Shown piece after piece: positions 1 to 6,347 of a stretch of DNA of 64,000 bases. The notes beneath the pieces were generated by a model, which had not been told where the DNA came from, made no database searches, and saw nothing but the letters and a program-made list of their open reading frames with translations. The translations under genes and the position numbers were made by a program. Each line of letters begins with the position of its first letter. Positions within the stretch are counted from its first letter, which is position 1. The DNA comes from Fischerella sp. PCC 9605 (lineage in GTDB: Bacteria; Cyanobacteriota; Cyanobacteriia; Cyanobacteriales; Nostocaceae), in the NCBI RefSeq assembly GCF_000517105.1, contig NZ_KI912152.1, forward strand, positions 62,001 through 126,000. Reading direction: 5' to 3'.

Positions 1-255
1 AGTCAGAGTAGATGTAGCGAGCAACCCGCTTGGAGACAGAAACTGAGTGCGTTCGCACCTTGCCTGATCGTTGCCGTGACACTTTTTTCGTTCATCTTTA
101 CTGTGCTGACATCTCACTGCACAACTGATGTAATCGCACAAGCAGTCAATTATGCTCGGCGACATGCCACCAAGCCTGCCTTTCAAGCCAAGATTGCTTC
201 AGAACAAGGCTCACAAAGAAATCTCACCTCTAATACCGTTTCACAAAAATCTTGA
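1..255 (+). CDS. possible 3' end of a membrane-anchored protein (partial)
   Basis: The first forward frame is open from base 1 to a TGA at 253-255, about 84 codons, with no start inside the window. It would encode a hydrophobic stretch (LIVAVTLFSFIFTVLT) followed by a polar tail, as in a protein with one membrane helix. I do not recognise the family. The length is short enough to be chance, and dispersed-repeat sequence follows at about 300-340. Treat it as tentative. Confidence 0.3.
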   Translation, partial: SQSRCSEQPAWRQKLSAFAPCLIVAVTLFSFIFTVLTSHCTTDVIAQAVNYARRHATKPAFQAKIASEQGSQRNLTSNTVSQKS

Positions 256-379
256 TACACGTTGGATTTAATGTAGGGGCGTACGACGGGCAACAGTGCT
301 CTAGCCCGCTCAAGCGTAGTGCGCTCCGCGTAGGGAGATAAATTTAAAATAAATATATCAATCATAAAAGGGGATAAAA

Positions 380-586
380 ATGACAAATGATTTCAAAAAA
401 GAAGCTTCAGGAAAACAACAAACCTCTGTTACCAAGCGCCAAACTTTTTGGGAGGAATATGGCGGCGCACCTTTTGCCTTTATTATGAGGAATCCCAGGA
501 TAACGCCCGTCGCCCTGCTTATTTTGGCCATAGCACCGTTGGTGATTACTGCTGTTGTTCTAGTGCTGCTTTGGCTTTGGCAGTAG
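380..586 (+). CDS. small membrane protein, unknown function
   Basis: This 68-residue protein has a polar, Lys/Gln-rich first half and a strongly hydrophobic C-terminal helix (about residues 43-66, rich in L, V, I and A, ending in W-L-W-Q), so it is probably a single-pass tail-anchored protein. The ATG follows AAAGGGGATAAAA, a good ribosome binding site, and this decides the start. A shifted overlapping frame at 448-636 has no such signal. The gene stands alone, with repeat-like sequence upstream (310-345). The family is not recognised. It is probably real because of the clean binding site and the protein-like composition. Confidence 0.5.
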   Translation: MTNDFKKEASGKQQTSVTKRQTFWEEYGGAPFAFIMRNPRITPVALLILAIAPLVITAVVLVLLWLWQ

Positions 587-593
587 GTAAAAA

Positions 594-956
594 ATATCCA
601 TTCAACATTTGTAGAACTTACGCATTGACAAATTAGACAAACAATGGAGTGAAGAAAATTAGGAAATATCACAAGTTTCATTGATGTTTTCACATCGAAA
701 TTGCTTCTTCAACCAATCAGGTGTAGTGGTGTGCTCGCGCTCCCCTATAACTGGGAGATAGCCAACGCCAAGAGCTTTCACTGTCGGTTCAAGAGCGCTC
801 GCGCCCCCCAACACCCCACAACAAAGCCAGCAGCAGCCGGCTCAGATCCCAAGGGTGCGATCGCCCACAGCGATCGCTCAATACGGTTCACCAGCCGCTT
901 AAAGAAACCTTTGGAAACAGTGGTAGTAGTTTGAGAAGGCGATTAGCACATTAGTC
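594..956. other. intergenic, no gene seen
   Basis: No convincing coding frame is present. The stretch contains HIP1-type GCGATCGC sites near 855-880 and a C/A-rich low-complexity patch around 800-835. Short frames here lack ribosome binding sites. Confidence 0.5.
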
Positions 957-1250
957 TCAAGGCAGATTTTGGTTTGATTGGCTCCACACGCCAACCTTTG
1001 ATGCGAGTGCTATCTTCTGCGCCTCCTCAAAAGCCAGGTGATTTGGGCAGTCCACCCCTGATTTTTGATAGTAAGCCAAGCCAGTTTTGAGCATTTCCTC
1101 TTGAAAGCTGATCTCAGGCTCTCCCTTACCATAGGCCATCACCTCTGCAACGGTGTGTTCGTCGTTGTCTTTTTCCACTGGAATGATCATCACTTGATTA
1201 CTGGCAGCCGCAATCAGCGATCGCAGTTTTTCTCTGGCTGCATTGCTCAA
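957..1250 (-). pseudogene. C-terminal fragment of a staphylococcal-type nuclease (SNase domain)
   Basis: The 97 residues match the second half of an SNase/TNase-like fold: an A-R-E-K-L-R-S-L-I helix, a strand with a basic-acidic turn, then the M-L-K-T-G-L-A-Y-Y helix and a final A-x-K-x-G-V-W-S motif, which is the usual end of the domain. The first half of the domain, carrying the catalytic Arg/Asp/Glu cluster, is absent, and nothing upstream at 1250-1370 supplies it. An intact member has about 150 residues or more. I infer a 5'-truncated, inactive remnant. A programmed short form is possible but unlikely. Confidence 0.55.
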
Positions 1251-1371
1251 TGCTTATCCTAGCCACAATAGAAAACAGACACAGAATTTAGTCAAACCAA
1301 AAAACGCAAATATGAAAGGGGATGCCATACATCATAGCTGGCACCTCCAGTGTATTCTATTCGCGCTTACT

Positions 1372-1527
1372 CTACTCATCGATTCCAACTTCTGATGCTG
1401 CTCGATGCAGCATAGATTTTTGGCGATTTTGCTGTTTTTGGCGGCTTTGGCTCATTAATAAACGAGCTTGTGCATTTACCGACCGAGATTTTTGATTGTA
1501 TTGAATGCCAACAGTATTGAATTTCAT
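1372..1527 (-). CDS. small basic Gln/Arg/Ser-rich protein, 51 residues
   Basis: A short frame starts at an ATG (1527) preceded by AAAGAGGCGAAC, a plausible ribosome binding site, and ends with TAG at 1372. The product is hydrophilic and basic, with a central R/Q/K/S-rich segment (SRQKQQNRQKS) and no hydrophobic helix. No family is recognised. The good binding site and absence of repeats inside support a real small gene. It could be a nucleic-acid-binding peptide, but that is only a guess from charge. Confidence 0.4.
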   Translation of the reverse strand: MKFNTVGIQYNQKSRSVNAQARLLMSQSRQKQQNRQKSMLHRAASEVGIDE

Positions 1528-1953
1528 GTTCGCCTCTTTTTTGTTTATCGGTGTTAAATGAGGCGCGTTCCTTCGAGAAGTTTGTCTCTACTTCCGTCTG
1601 TTTTTATTCACAGATGAACGATTTATCCTTACATCTATACTTATATCCTACAGAATAATTTTTGTCACTACCCAAACATCCGTACTTTGACTGTAGAGAT
1701 TTCTTCAAAGCTTGTACAATTACTTCTTACGCTGATGCGATTGCTCTCTATAAAACACTTTGCCTACAAACTCACAGATTTGTTGTGCTTTTACCCTCTA
1801 GGAGCACATGAGGGGCGATCGCTCTCCATTCTTAAAGTTGGCTTACTCGCAAGGGCGATCGCGTACCGAAAATACTGTTCGCGCTCAGAAAATATCCTAC
1901 ATAATGGGCATTGCCAGTGCTGAGCCAGTGCTGAGCGCGTATTGTCGTCAACT
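1528..1953. other. intergenic, no gene seen
   Basis: Nothing convincing is coded here. Two HIP1 octamers occur at about 1817 and 1856, and a short direct repeat (GCCAGTGCTGAG) lies near 1914-1935. The stretch is AT-rich toward 1620-1700. Confidence 0.5.
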
Positions 1954-2391
1954 TTAGAAATCAAACTGATATTCACAATTAGGATATGGAACTTCTAAAC
2001 CTGGAATAAATGGCAATAGTGCTTTATACCTGTTTTGTGTCATTCTCAGATCGTAGAAATTAGCTGTATATTCAATAAGTTCATTGATTCCATGAGTGTG
2101 GTGGCACAGCGCAAAGCTTTGCGCTGTGCTAGGCTTCGCCCCTTTTTGTAAACACTGACGCAGTGCTGCTTCATTCGCTTTTCTCAAGTCAACAAATTTA
2201 CCAAATTCTTCACGTACCAACTTAACCAGATTCTTGAGTTGGGCTTTGGATGCATTGCCTAAATCTGTGGTGCGGATGACATCTGCATCAAGACCAACCC
2301 AACCGATTAGACGGCAGTAAAAGGGAACGGGCACAGCGCTTAACTCACGGACAGTGACAGCGGGCAGGTGGGGGCACCCATCCCCCACCAA
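1954..2391 (-). CDS. hypothetical protein with a palindromic repeat embedded in the reading frame
   Basis: A 145-residue frame of unrecognised family. The middle (about residues 50-80) is helical and charged, and the C-terminus is aromatic-rich. Around 2105-2145 the DNA contains a perfect-looking palindrome (GCACAGCGCAAAGCTTTGCG and onward) that is translated as low-complexity residues (KPSTAQSFALCHH), typical of a dispersed repeat inserted in frame. The first ~15 residues are encoded by repeat-like G-rich DNA (2350-2400), so the annotated start is doubtful and the original N-terminus may have been replaced. Confidence 0.45.
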   Translation of the reverse strand: MVGDGCPHLPAVTVRELSAVPVPFYCRLIGWVGLDADVIRTTDLGNASKAQLKNLVKLVREEFGKFVDLRKANEAALRQCLQKGAKPSTAQSFALCHHTHGINELIEYTANFYDLRMTQNRYKALLPFIPGLEVPYPNCEYQFDF

Positions 2392-2394
2392 CGC

Positions 2395-2580
2395 CTACCC
2401 TTCGGGTTCGCCACTTCCCCCTATAGGCAGAAGCCCTTACGGGTTCACCAGTCGCTCATGGGGGAAACCACGGCAGGTGCTTTATGCCGGGGAACCCGTC
2501 CACCGCACTGCCTCCCCAAGACCGCGTTCCTCACCAAGACGGGGAGTGGTCTCACCACCAATTGGTGGGGGTAAAAGATA
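2395..2580. repeat. cluster of small dispersed repeats
   Basis: This stretch is built from the motifs CCTTCGGGTTCGCC, AGTCGCTCATGGGGGAAACC, CCCAAGACCGCG and CACCAAGACGGGG. Closely related motifs recur at 51090-51230 and in the insertion at 53382-53436. They are typical cyanobacterial short repeats that fold into hairpins. Frames running through it are not genes. Confidence 0.6.
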
Positions 2581-2601
2581 AAGAACGTAGTTTGTAAATT
2601 A

Positions 2602-3030
2602 TTATATAATTCTTAAGTAAATGCCTATCATTTCACTTAATATTTTAAATTCCTGGCAATCGCCTTTAGAGGCATAAATTTTAATCATTCCTATTACAGC
2701 ATCTCGAAAGTTAAATTCATTAATTGGGTAGAAGGCTTTTTCTAATTGCTCCCAACTTACACCTTTTAAATATTCATCATCTGTTGGTGGTTCCGGGCGA
2801 TCGCTTTGACTATATTTTTCCTCTAAGAACTGCAATACTACTTTTTCAATTGCAGATTCTATTATTTCTTGCTCCCCTTCACAAAGCCAATGTCCCCAGT
2901 GTTCAAAAGTTGTGATAGCAGATTTTGCAGCAGCTTTCGCCGCCATTTTTCTTTGTTCTTCAGGTGGCACGTTCATACTCAATTTTTCGCTAGCAAATTT
3001 GTCACTCCAAGGAAATTTTTTACTACTCAT
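2602..3030 (-). CDS. hypothetical protein, 142 residues
   Basis: A helical, acidic protein with an Ala-rich segment (AAKAAAKSA, about residues 30-39), a Trp/His patch (HWGHWLCEGEQE) and no membrane segment. No family is recognised. It begins 5 bases downstream of the ASCH-like frame (3035-3283) on the same strand, so the two were probably an operon; that neighbour is now damaged. Codon use looks like that of other cyanobacterial genes here, and I take it as a real gene of unknown role. Confidence 0.55.
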   Translation of the reverse strand: MSSKKFPWSDKFASEKLSMNVPPEEQRKMAAKAAAKSAITTFEHWGHWLCEGEQEIIESAIEKVVLQFLEEKYSQSDRPEPPTDDEYLKGVSWEQLEKAFYPINEFNFRDAVIGMIKIYASKGDCQEFKILSEMIGIYLRII

Positions 3031-3034
3031 AATT

Positions 3035-3283
3035 TCATTTTCTTTCTGGAATAGACAGAGACATCACAGCACGGCGCTTTCTCTCCTCCCCTCGGCTCTC
3101 AAGGTGCGATCGGGAGGAACGACCTGTTTTCTCAACAGACTGGTACTCGCCAAGAGTGTAATCTCTTGAAACATGAATTAGCAATGAACCTCGATACTCA
3201 GTTTTCCAGGAACGATTTTCAACATCCTTCCCGGCATGAAATATCGCCCAAGCCCACGGAGCTTTAAGTGAAATTGCCTTCAT
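3035..3283 (-). pseudogene. ASCH-domain protein, truncated
   Basis: The first ~45 residues carry the hallmarks of an ASCH domain: M-K-A-I-S-L-K-A-P-W-A-W-A-I, then the G-K-D-V-E-N-R-S-W glycine/lysine signature and Y-R-G-S-L-L-I-H-V-S. ASCH proteins have a PUA-like beta barrel that binds RNA or nucleotides and usually run 110-150 residues. Here the sequence after residue ~50 becomes Arg/Ser/Glu-rich and is encoded by repeat-like DNA (3060-3130), so the second half of the barrel is missing. I infer disruption by a dispersed repeat. Confidence 0.6.
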
Positions 3284-3438
3284 ATTTTAATTTGAGTTAA
3301 TATGCAGTCTAAAAGTGAGATTTATAGGAACGCCGCAATCTTTTGACTTAGGCAATTGATGCCTCCAATTCTCGTAAAAGGGAACATCGCTCAAATTCCG
3401 GGAGCATCTAAATGGTGTTGCCCGTTCTTCCTGACTCC

Positions 3439-3468
3439 CGCAGGGAGTTCATTGATGAACTCCCTGCG
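3439..3468. repeat. perfect hairpin, 14-bp arms
   Basis: CGCAGGGAGTTCAT and ATGAACTCCCTGCG are perfect inverted arms separated by two bases. It lies in the 3284-3650 gene-free gap and has the form of the short palindromic repeats seen elsewhere in the window. Confidence 0.65.
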
Positions 3469-3575
3469 TGAGCTACTGCGAGTGAATCGTAAATCCGATC
3501 AAGCTCCTCACCAGACAAATCACTTGATAAAATCGTGCGAAAGATTACATTCAAAATCAATCAGGCGCGCGATCA

Positions 3576-3606
3576 ATAAATTAGGGGTTCGATGCCCCTA
3601 ATTTAT
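3576..3606. repeat. perfect hairpin, 12-bp arms
   Basis: ATAAATTAGGGG and CCCCTAATTTAT flank a 7-base loop TTCGATG. The GGGG-TTCGATG-CCCC core looks like a tRNA T-arm, but the rest of a tRNA is absent. It could be a terminator or a remnant of a tRNA-derived attachment site. The remainder of 3284-3650 holds no gene. Confidence 0.55.
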
Positions 3607-3650
3607 CCCGGTTATCCATCTCCACCGGATGGGGAATTCCGCCGAACCAG

Positions 3651-3836
3651 TTAAAACTGAGTCTGAACTTTTTTCCACTCGTTTACTTTTTCTTCATATT
3701 CTTTCCATGCTGCGGATCTTTCCTCCTTCTTGCTTTCATCATATATGGCCCGTTCATACGCTTGTTCATACCTCCCATAAGCTTGGGAGACTTCTTTCTC
3801 AGTATTCATTTCTTCTTTGCTTCTGGTTCTGTTCAT
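3651..3836 (-). CDS. small charged protein, 61 residues
   Basis: A highly charged, helix-forming product (many E, K and R, with regular Y and W residues) without hydrophobic segments. The start is well supported: the ATG is preceded by CAAGGAGCAAAAT, a strong ribosome binding site. The family is not recognised. Upstream (3860-3945) the DNA has several TATAGAC/GTCTATA words in both orientations, which may form its promoter and operator region. Possible roles include a small regulator or toxin-antitoxin component, but nothing in the sequence proves this. Confidence 0.55.
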   Translation of the reverse strand: MNRTRSKEEMNTEKEVSQAYGRYEQAYERAIYDESKKEERSAAWKEYEEKVNEWKKVQTQF

Positions 3837-3869
3837 TATTTTGCTCCTTGGTTGACGCCCTTCATATTT

Positions 3870-3945
3870 ACCAATATATACCCAGTCTATATACTTTGTC
3901 TAGACCAAAACCATAGATATATATACCAAATATAGACTAGATGAT
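3870..3945. promoter_or_regulatory. AT-rich region with repeated TATAGAC/GTCTATA words
   Basis: AGTCTATATA, TCTAGACC, CATAGATATATA and AATATAGACTAG occur within about 60 bases, giving partial dyads. Related words appear again near 4080-4100 and before the gene at 4283 (GGTATAGAT). I infer an operator or promoter for the flanking genes at 3651-3836 and possibly 4283-4528. Confidence 0.3.
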
Positions 3946-4140
3946 AGGGGATCTCCAAAAAATAAAAGCAAGCGCCGTATTAAATATATTTTGGCGACTC
4001 CCAAGGATGAACGGCGCTTTCGCAAAGCGGGCGCGCTTCGACGGCTGGGCATTTTATTACTTGGAAAGGCCTAGAGAGAACTATATAGACGCATATATAT
4101 ACCTCATGCTAGATTGTGAACAGTACAGTCTCCTCCTTTT

Positions 4141-4247
4141 CTAAAAAAAGGCGGAGCCTAGCACAGCACCTTTAGGGTGCTGTGCTACCACAGTTAGAAA
4201 TTTGTTGGCAAGGCGCAATAATCCATAAAGGCTCCGCCTTTTTTTAG
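4141..4247. mobile_element. 107-bp inverted-repeat element (MITE-like or long hairpin)
   Basis: Perfect 19-bp terminal inverted repeats, CTAAAAAAAGGCGGAGCCT at 4141-4159 and its complement at 4229-4247, enclose a second hairpin (AGCACAGCACC/GGTGCTGTGCT, about 4160-4186). No coding capacity and no clear target duplication was found. It could be a tiny non-autonomous transposable element. The T-run at the right end also makes it usable as a bidirectional terminator. Confidence 0.5.
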
Positions 4248-4282
4248 AACACGTTTATCGAAGGTACAGATTAGGTATAGAT

Positions 4283-4528
4283 ATGCCTCAAACACTAGCC
4301 ACTTTCAAAATTGAAGACCAACAGTGGAACGCATTTAAGCAAGCTACAAAAGCAGATAATTCTAACGCTTCCGAGACAATCAAGGCCTTTATCCAATGGT
4401 ATTTGTCTGGAAACAGATTAAATGCTGAGGTGAATGTATCTGAGATTGATATAGACCAGCGTATAGAATCGCGCCTCATACCATTAATCAATCGCATCGC
4501 AGAACTTGAGGGAAAGTTGCCAGCCTGA
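4283..4528 (+). CDS. small DNA-binding-like protein (possible ribbon-helix-helix)
   Basis: An 81-residue protein. The N-terminus (T-L-A-T-F-K-I-E-D-Q-Q-W-N-A-F-K-Q-A-T) has the strand-then-helix pattern of ribbon-helix-helix repressors, followed by a second helix (S-N-A-S-E-T-I-K-A-F-I-Q-W-Y) and a C-terminal coiled coil with R-I-E-x-R-L-x-P-L-x-x-R-I-A-E-L-E. The family assignment is from pattern only. It may be a plasmid copy-number, partition or antitoxin regulator. A second gene follows closely (4555). The preceding GGTATAGAT resembles the words upstream of 3836 and could be its own operator. Confidence 0.55.
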   Translation: MPQTLATFKIEDQQWNAFKQATKADNSNASETIKAFIQWYLSGNRLNAEVNVSEIDIDQRIESRLIPLINRIAELEGKLPA

Positions 4529-4554
4529 CAGCCCCAACTGTCGGGCAACAGGAC

Positions 4555-4938
4555 TTGGAAGCTATCAAAAATCGCATTCTCACCAACTGGCGTGTGGCGA
4601 AACGAGCAGAAACTAAGGAGCGCATCGCCCTAGCACTTGACACTTTCATTGATGAACTAGCGAACTTTCCCCTAAGCCCCCAAGCTTCTGATGTAGGCAT
4701 AAGAGCCATAAGATTGCTTGTGGATTTAGCTTGTGCTGATTTCGAGCAACACAAAACCGAAAACCGCTTTTTTGAAGATTTAAACCGGATTCTGCGATTA
4801 TGTGGCTACCGATTGCTTAGGGCTGAGAATGACAGATACCAAGTGGTCGATGCCGAAAAATGGGATTTGACCATCCACAAAACCAGCAGCATTTGGGGCA
4901 TTGCTGAATTCCTTCGGTCGCAATCCCCCAAGCTTTGA
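4555..4938 (+). CDS. hypothetical protein, probably co-transcribed with the upstream regulator
   Basis: About 127 residues, all-helical in appearance and rich in Arg/Glu, with no membrane segment and no recognised family. The frame is open back to 4510, overlapping the end of the previous gene, but has no ATG. The TTG at 4555 is the first usual start codon, so the N-terminus is uncertain. The close spacing suggests translational coupling to 4283-4528. No catalytic motif is visible. Confidence 0.5.
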   Translation: MEAIKNRILTNWRVAKRAETKERIALALDTFIDELANFPLSPQASDVGIRAIRLLVDLACADFEQHKTENRFFEDLNRILRLCGYRLLRAENDRYQVVDAEKWDLTIHKTSSIWGIAEFLRSQSPKL

Positions 4939-5034
4939 CAGGTGCGATCGCTCTTTTGGCATATCCGGTTGCTCTACTTGTTCTGAAGCGATCGCCGTTT
5001 ATCATATTTCAAAAGCCCAAAACAGCGAACCAAA

Positions 5035-5301
5035 ATGATTGAAAAACCAAAACTCCAGAAAAGGCAAGAATCACAACAACAAGAGTTGCCACTACAACCA
5101 ACTCAGCATATAAGGATTGTTGACTGCAACAAACCAATCAGGCAGATTTTCTACGAGTGCTACAAGTGCCAGCAAGGCTTGCTTACCGAATGTGATAACG
5201 CTGATGACGCTGGTAAAGTAGAAGACATCGACGGCAGCGACGCAATACGCTCCAAACCAACATCTGCATCAAATCCTGCATCAAAGCCTGAGCTTTTATG
5301 A
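5035..5301 (+). CDS. hypothetical Gln-rich protein with one CxxC
   Basis: An 88-residue frame with a Gln/Lys-rich start, a Y-E-C-Y-K-C-Q-Q-G element that could be half of a zinc site, and an acidic, Ser/Pro-rich tail. The start has no convincing ribosome binding site. Its 3' end overlaps the degenerate end of the Cas1 fragment on the other strand (5183-5629), and the tail is encoded by a near-tandem repeat (TTGATGCAGGATTTGATGCAG on the opposite strand). It may be real or spurious. Confidence 0.3.
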   Translation: MIEKPKLQKRQESQQQELPLQPTQHIRIVDCNKPIRQIFYECYKCQQGLLTECDNADDAGKVEDIDGSDAIRSKPTSASNPASKPELL

Positions 5302-5629
5302 GGTCGGGTCTTGTAGTATAGGTTGGCTCGATTCTGCCCAAGTACTCTCCCGACTGCGAAAATAAAATCAACGGGATCTGCGATCGCAATAAAGCACTGA
5401 GCGCTCTTGGCTTAATTTCAACTGGCTCGAATGCCAGAATCGCCCTAGCAGCATTGAGCGGAAAGATACTTTGGCTGTAGGAATGTTCGGGATTTTCAAG
5501 ATAAAGGTAGCTTGGATCTTCGGCTAAATTTATAGTTGTGTCGCTTTCAAGGTAGAGTGTCGGCAGTAGCGGTTCATGCTCTAAAAGTTTGGGAGGTTTA
5601 GGGATTTTATAATTTGATCTGAATTCCAT
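5183..5629 (-). pseudogene. cas1: N-terminal half of CRISPR integrase Cas1
   Basis: Residues ~27-118 follow the Cas1 N-terminal beta domain: L-P-T-L-Y-L at the domain start, a region ending F-E-P-V-E-I-K-P-R-A-L-S-A-L-L, then I-P-L-I-L-F-S-Q-S-G-E-Y-L-G-R-I and R-P-D-L-I-K-A-Q, matching the family's gI-P-v-x-f-l-s-x-x-G-x-Y-L-G and l-R-x-A-Q. After that point the sequence becomes an unrelated Met/Leu/Arg-rich tail. The catalytic C-terminal domain (Glu/His/Asp metal site) is missing; intact Cas1 has about 330 residues. There is also a ~26-residue N-terminal extension. It lies in the same orientation as the Cas3' gene, with a methyltransferase gene between. It cannot be an active integrase. Confidence 0.6.
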
Positions 5630-5695
5630 ATCTAGTTTGTGAAATATTTTTCAATTGATAAAATTGATAAAAAGGAATCAATAGTTAACATAGAG

Positions 5696-6322
5696 TCAAA
5701 ATTCCTCTACTGATAAACCCATTTTTTTCATGCGGTTAATAATTAGCTGGCAGCGTTCAGGTTGAATTTCTACTGCATAACAAGTTTTACCTAGTTGCTC
5801 ACAGGCTGCCATTGTTGTCCCAGTTCCAGCAAATGGTTCAGCAACGGTTTGGGCATGGCAGGCTTTAAGAATATCCAAGGCATAGCCAATGGGTTTACCG
5901 TAGTTACCAATAATTGGGTTTTTGTAGGGGCCAAGGATGGAAGGGAAATAGCCCCCAACTAAATCTTTATCAAAACAATGGTCTACGCCTCCATGAGTTA
6001 AAAAAGCATTGTTCCAATGCAAAATATTTGGCCCGTGCCAACTAGAAAGGGATTGAGGCTTAGAGCGAAGACAAACTACCTCATAGTAGAATTGGAGATG
6101 AGGATAGTTGCAAAGACGAATGTAATTATTACCACAGCCAGCAACTATGTAGATTACGCCTGTTTTAATTAAAGTCTCAAATTGTTGACAAGCATCCATG
6201 TCAAATGGAGGGTCTGTGAAAGTAAGATCACAGCCATGAGCAGGATAAAAATCTTCAATTTTTGTGGAGTCGGTACAAGCTAAGTAGTGCCGTCCAATTT
6301 TCCATCTGAGTTCAGTGTTCAT
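5696..6322 (-). CDS. DNA methyltransferase, beta-type (N6-adenine or N4-cytosine)
   Basis: A 208-residue protein with the two core motifs in the order typical of beta-class amino-methyltransferases: the catalytic D-P-P-F (residues 37-40, in TFTDPPFD) comes first, and the S-adenosylmethionine site A-E-P-F-A-G-T-G-T-T (162-170) comes near the end, followed by C-Y-A-V-E-I. The C-terminal half resembles stand-alone phage and plasmid methylases. The ATG at 6322 is preferred because GGGGAAAGCC precedes it; an upstream start at 6358 would overlap cas3 by 11 bases. It lacks a restriction partner here and may be a solitary methylase. Its position between Cas3' and the Cas1 remnant is unusual. Confidence 0.75.
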   Translation of the reverse strand: MNTELRWKIGRHYLACTDSTKIEDFYPAHGCDLTFTDPPFDMDACQQFETLIKTGVIYIVAGCGNNYIRLCNYPHLQFYYEVVCLRSKPQSLSSWHGPNILHWNNAFLTHGGVDHCFDKDLVGGYFPSILGPYKNPIIGNYGKPIGYALDILKACHAQTVAEPFAGTGTTMAACEQLGKTCYAVEIQPERCQLIINRMKKMGLSVEEF

Positions 6323-6347
6323 CGGCTTTCCCCATCTGAGCCTCTTT

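Noticed and set aside
2354-2581. Two overlapping plus-strand frames
   Set aside because: They run through a dispersed-repeat cluster with no ribosome binding site and Pro/Arg/Ser-rich repeats only.
3576-3606. tRNA gene
   Set aside because: The GGGG-TTCGATG-CCCC core mimics a T-arm, but the outer stem is a simple hairpin extension and no anticodon or D-arm is present.
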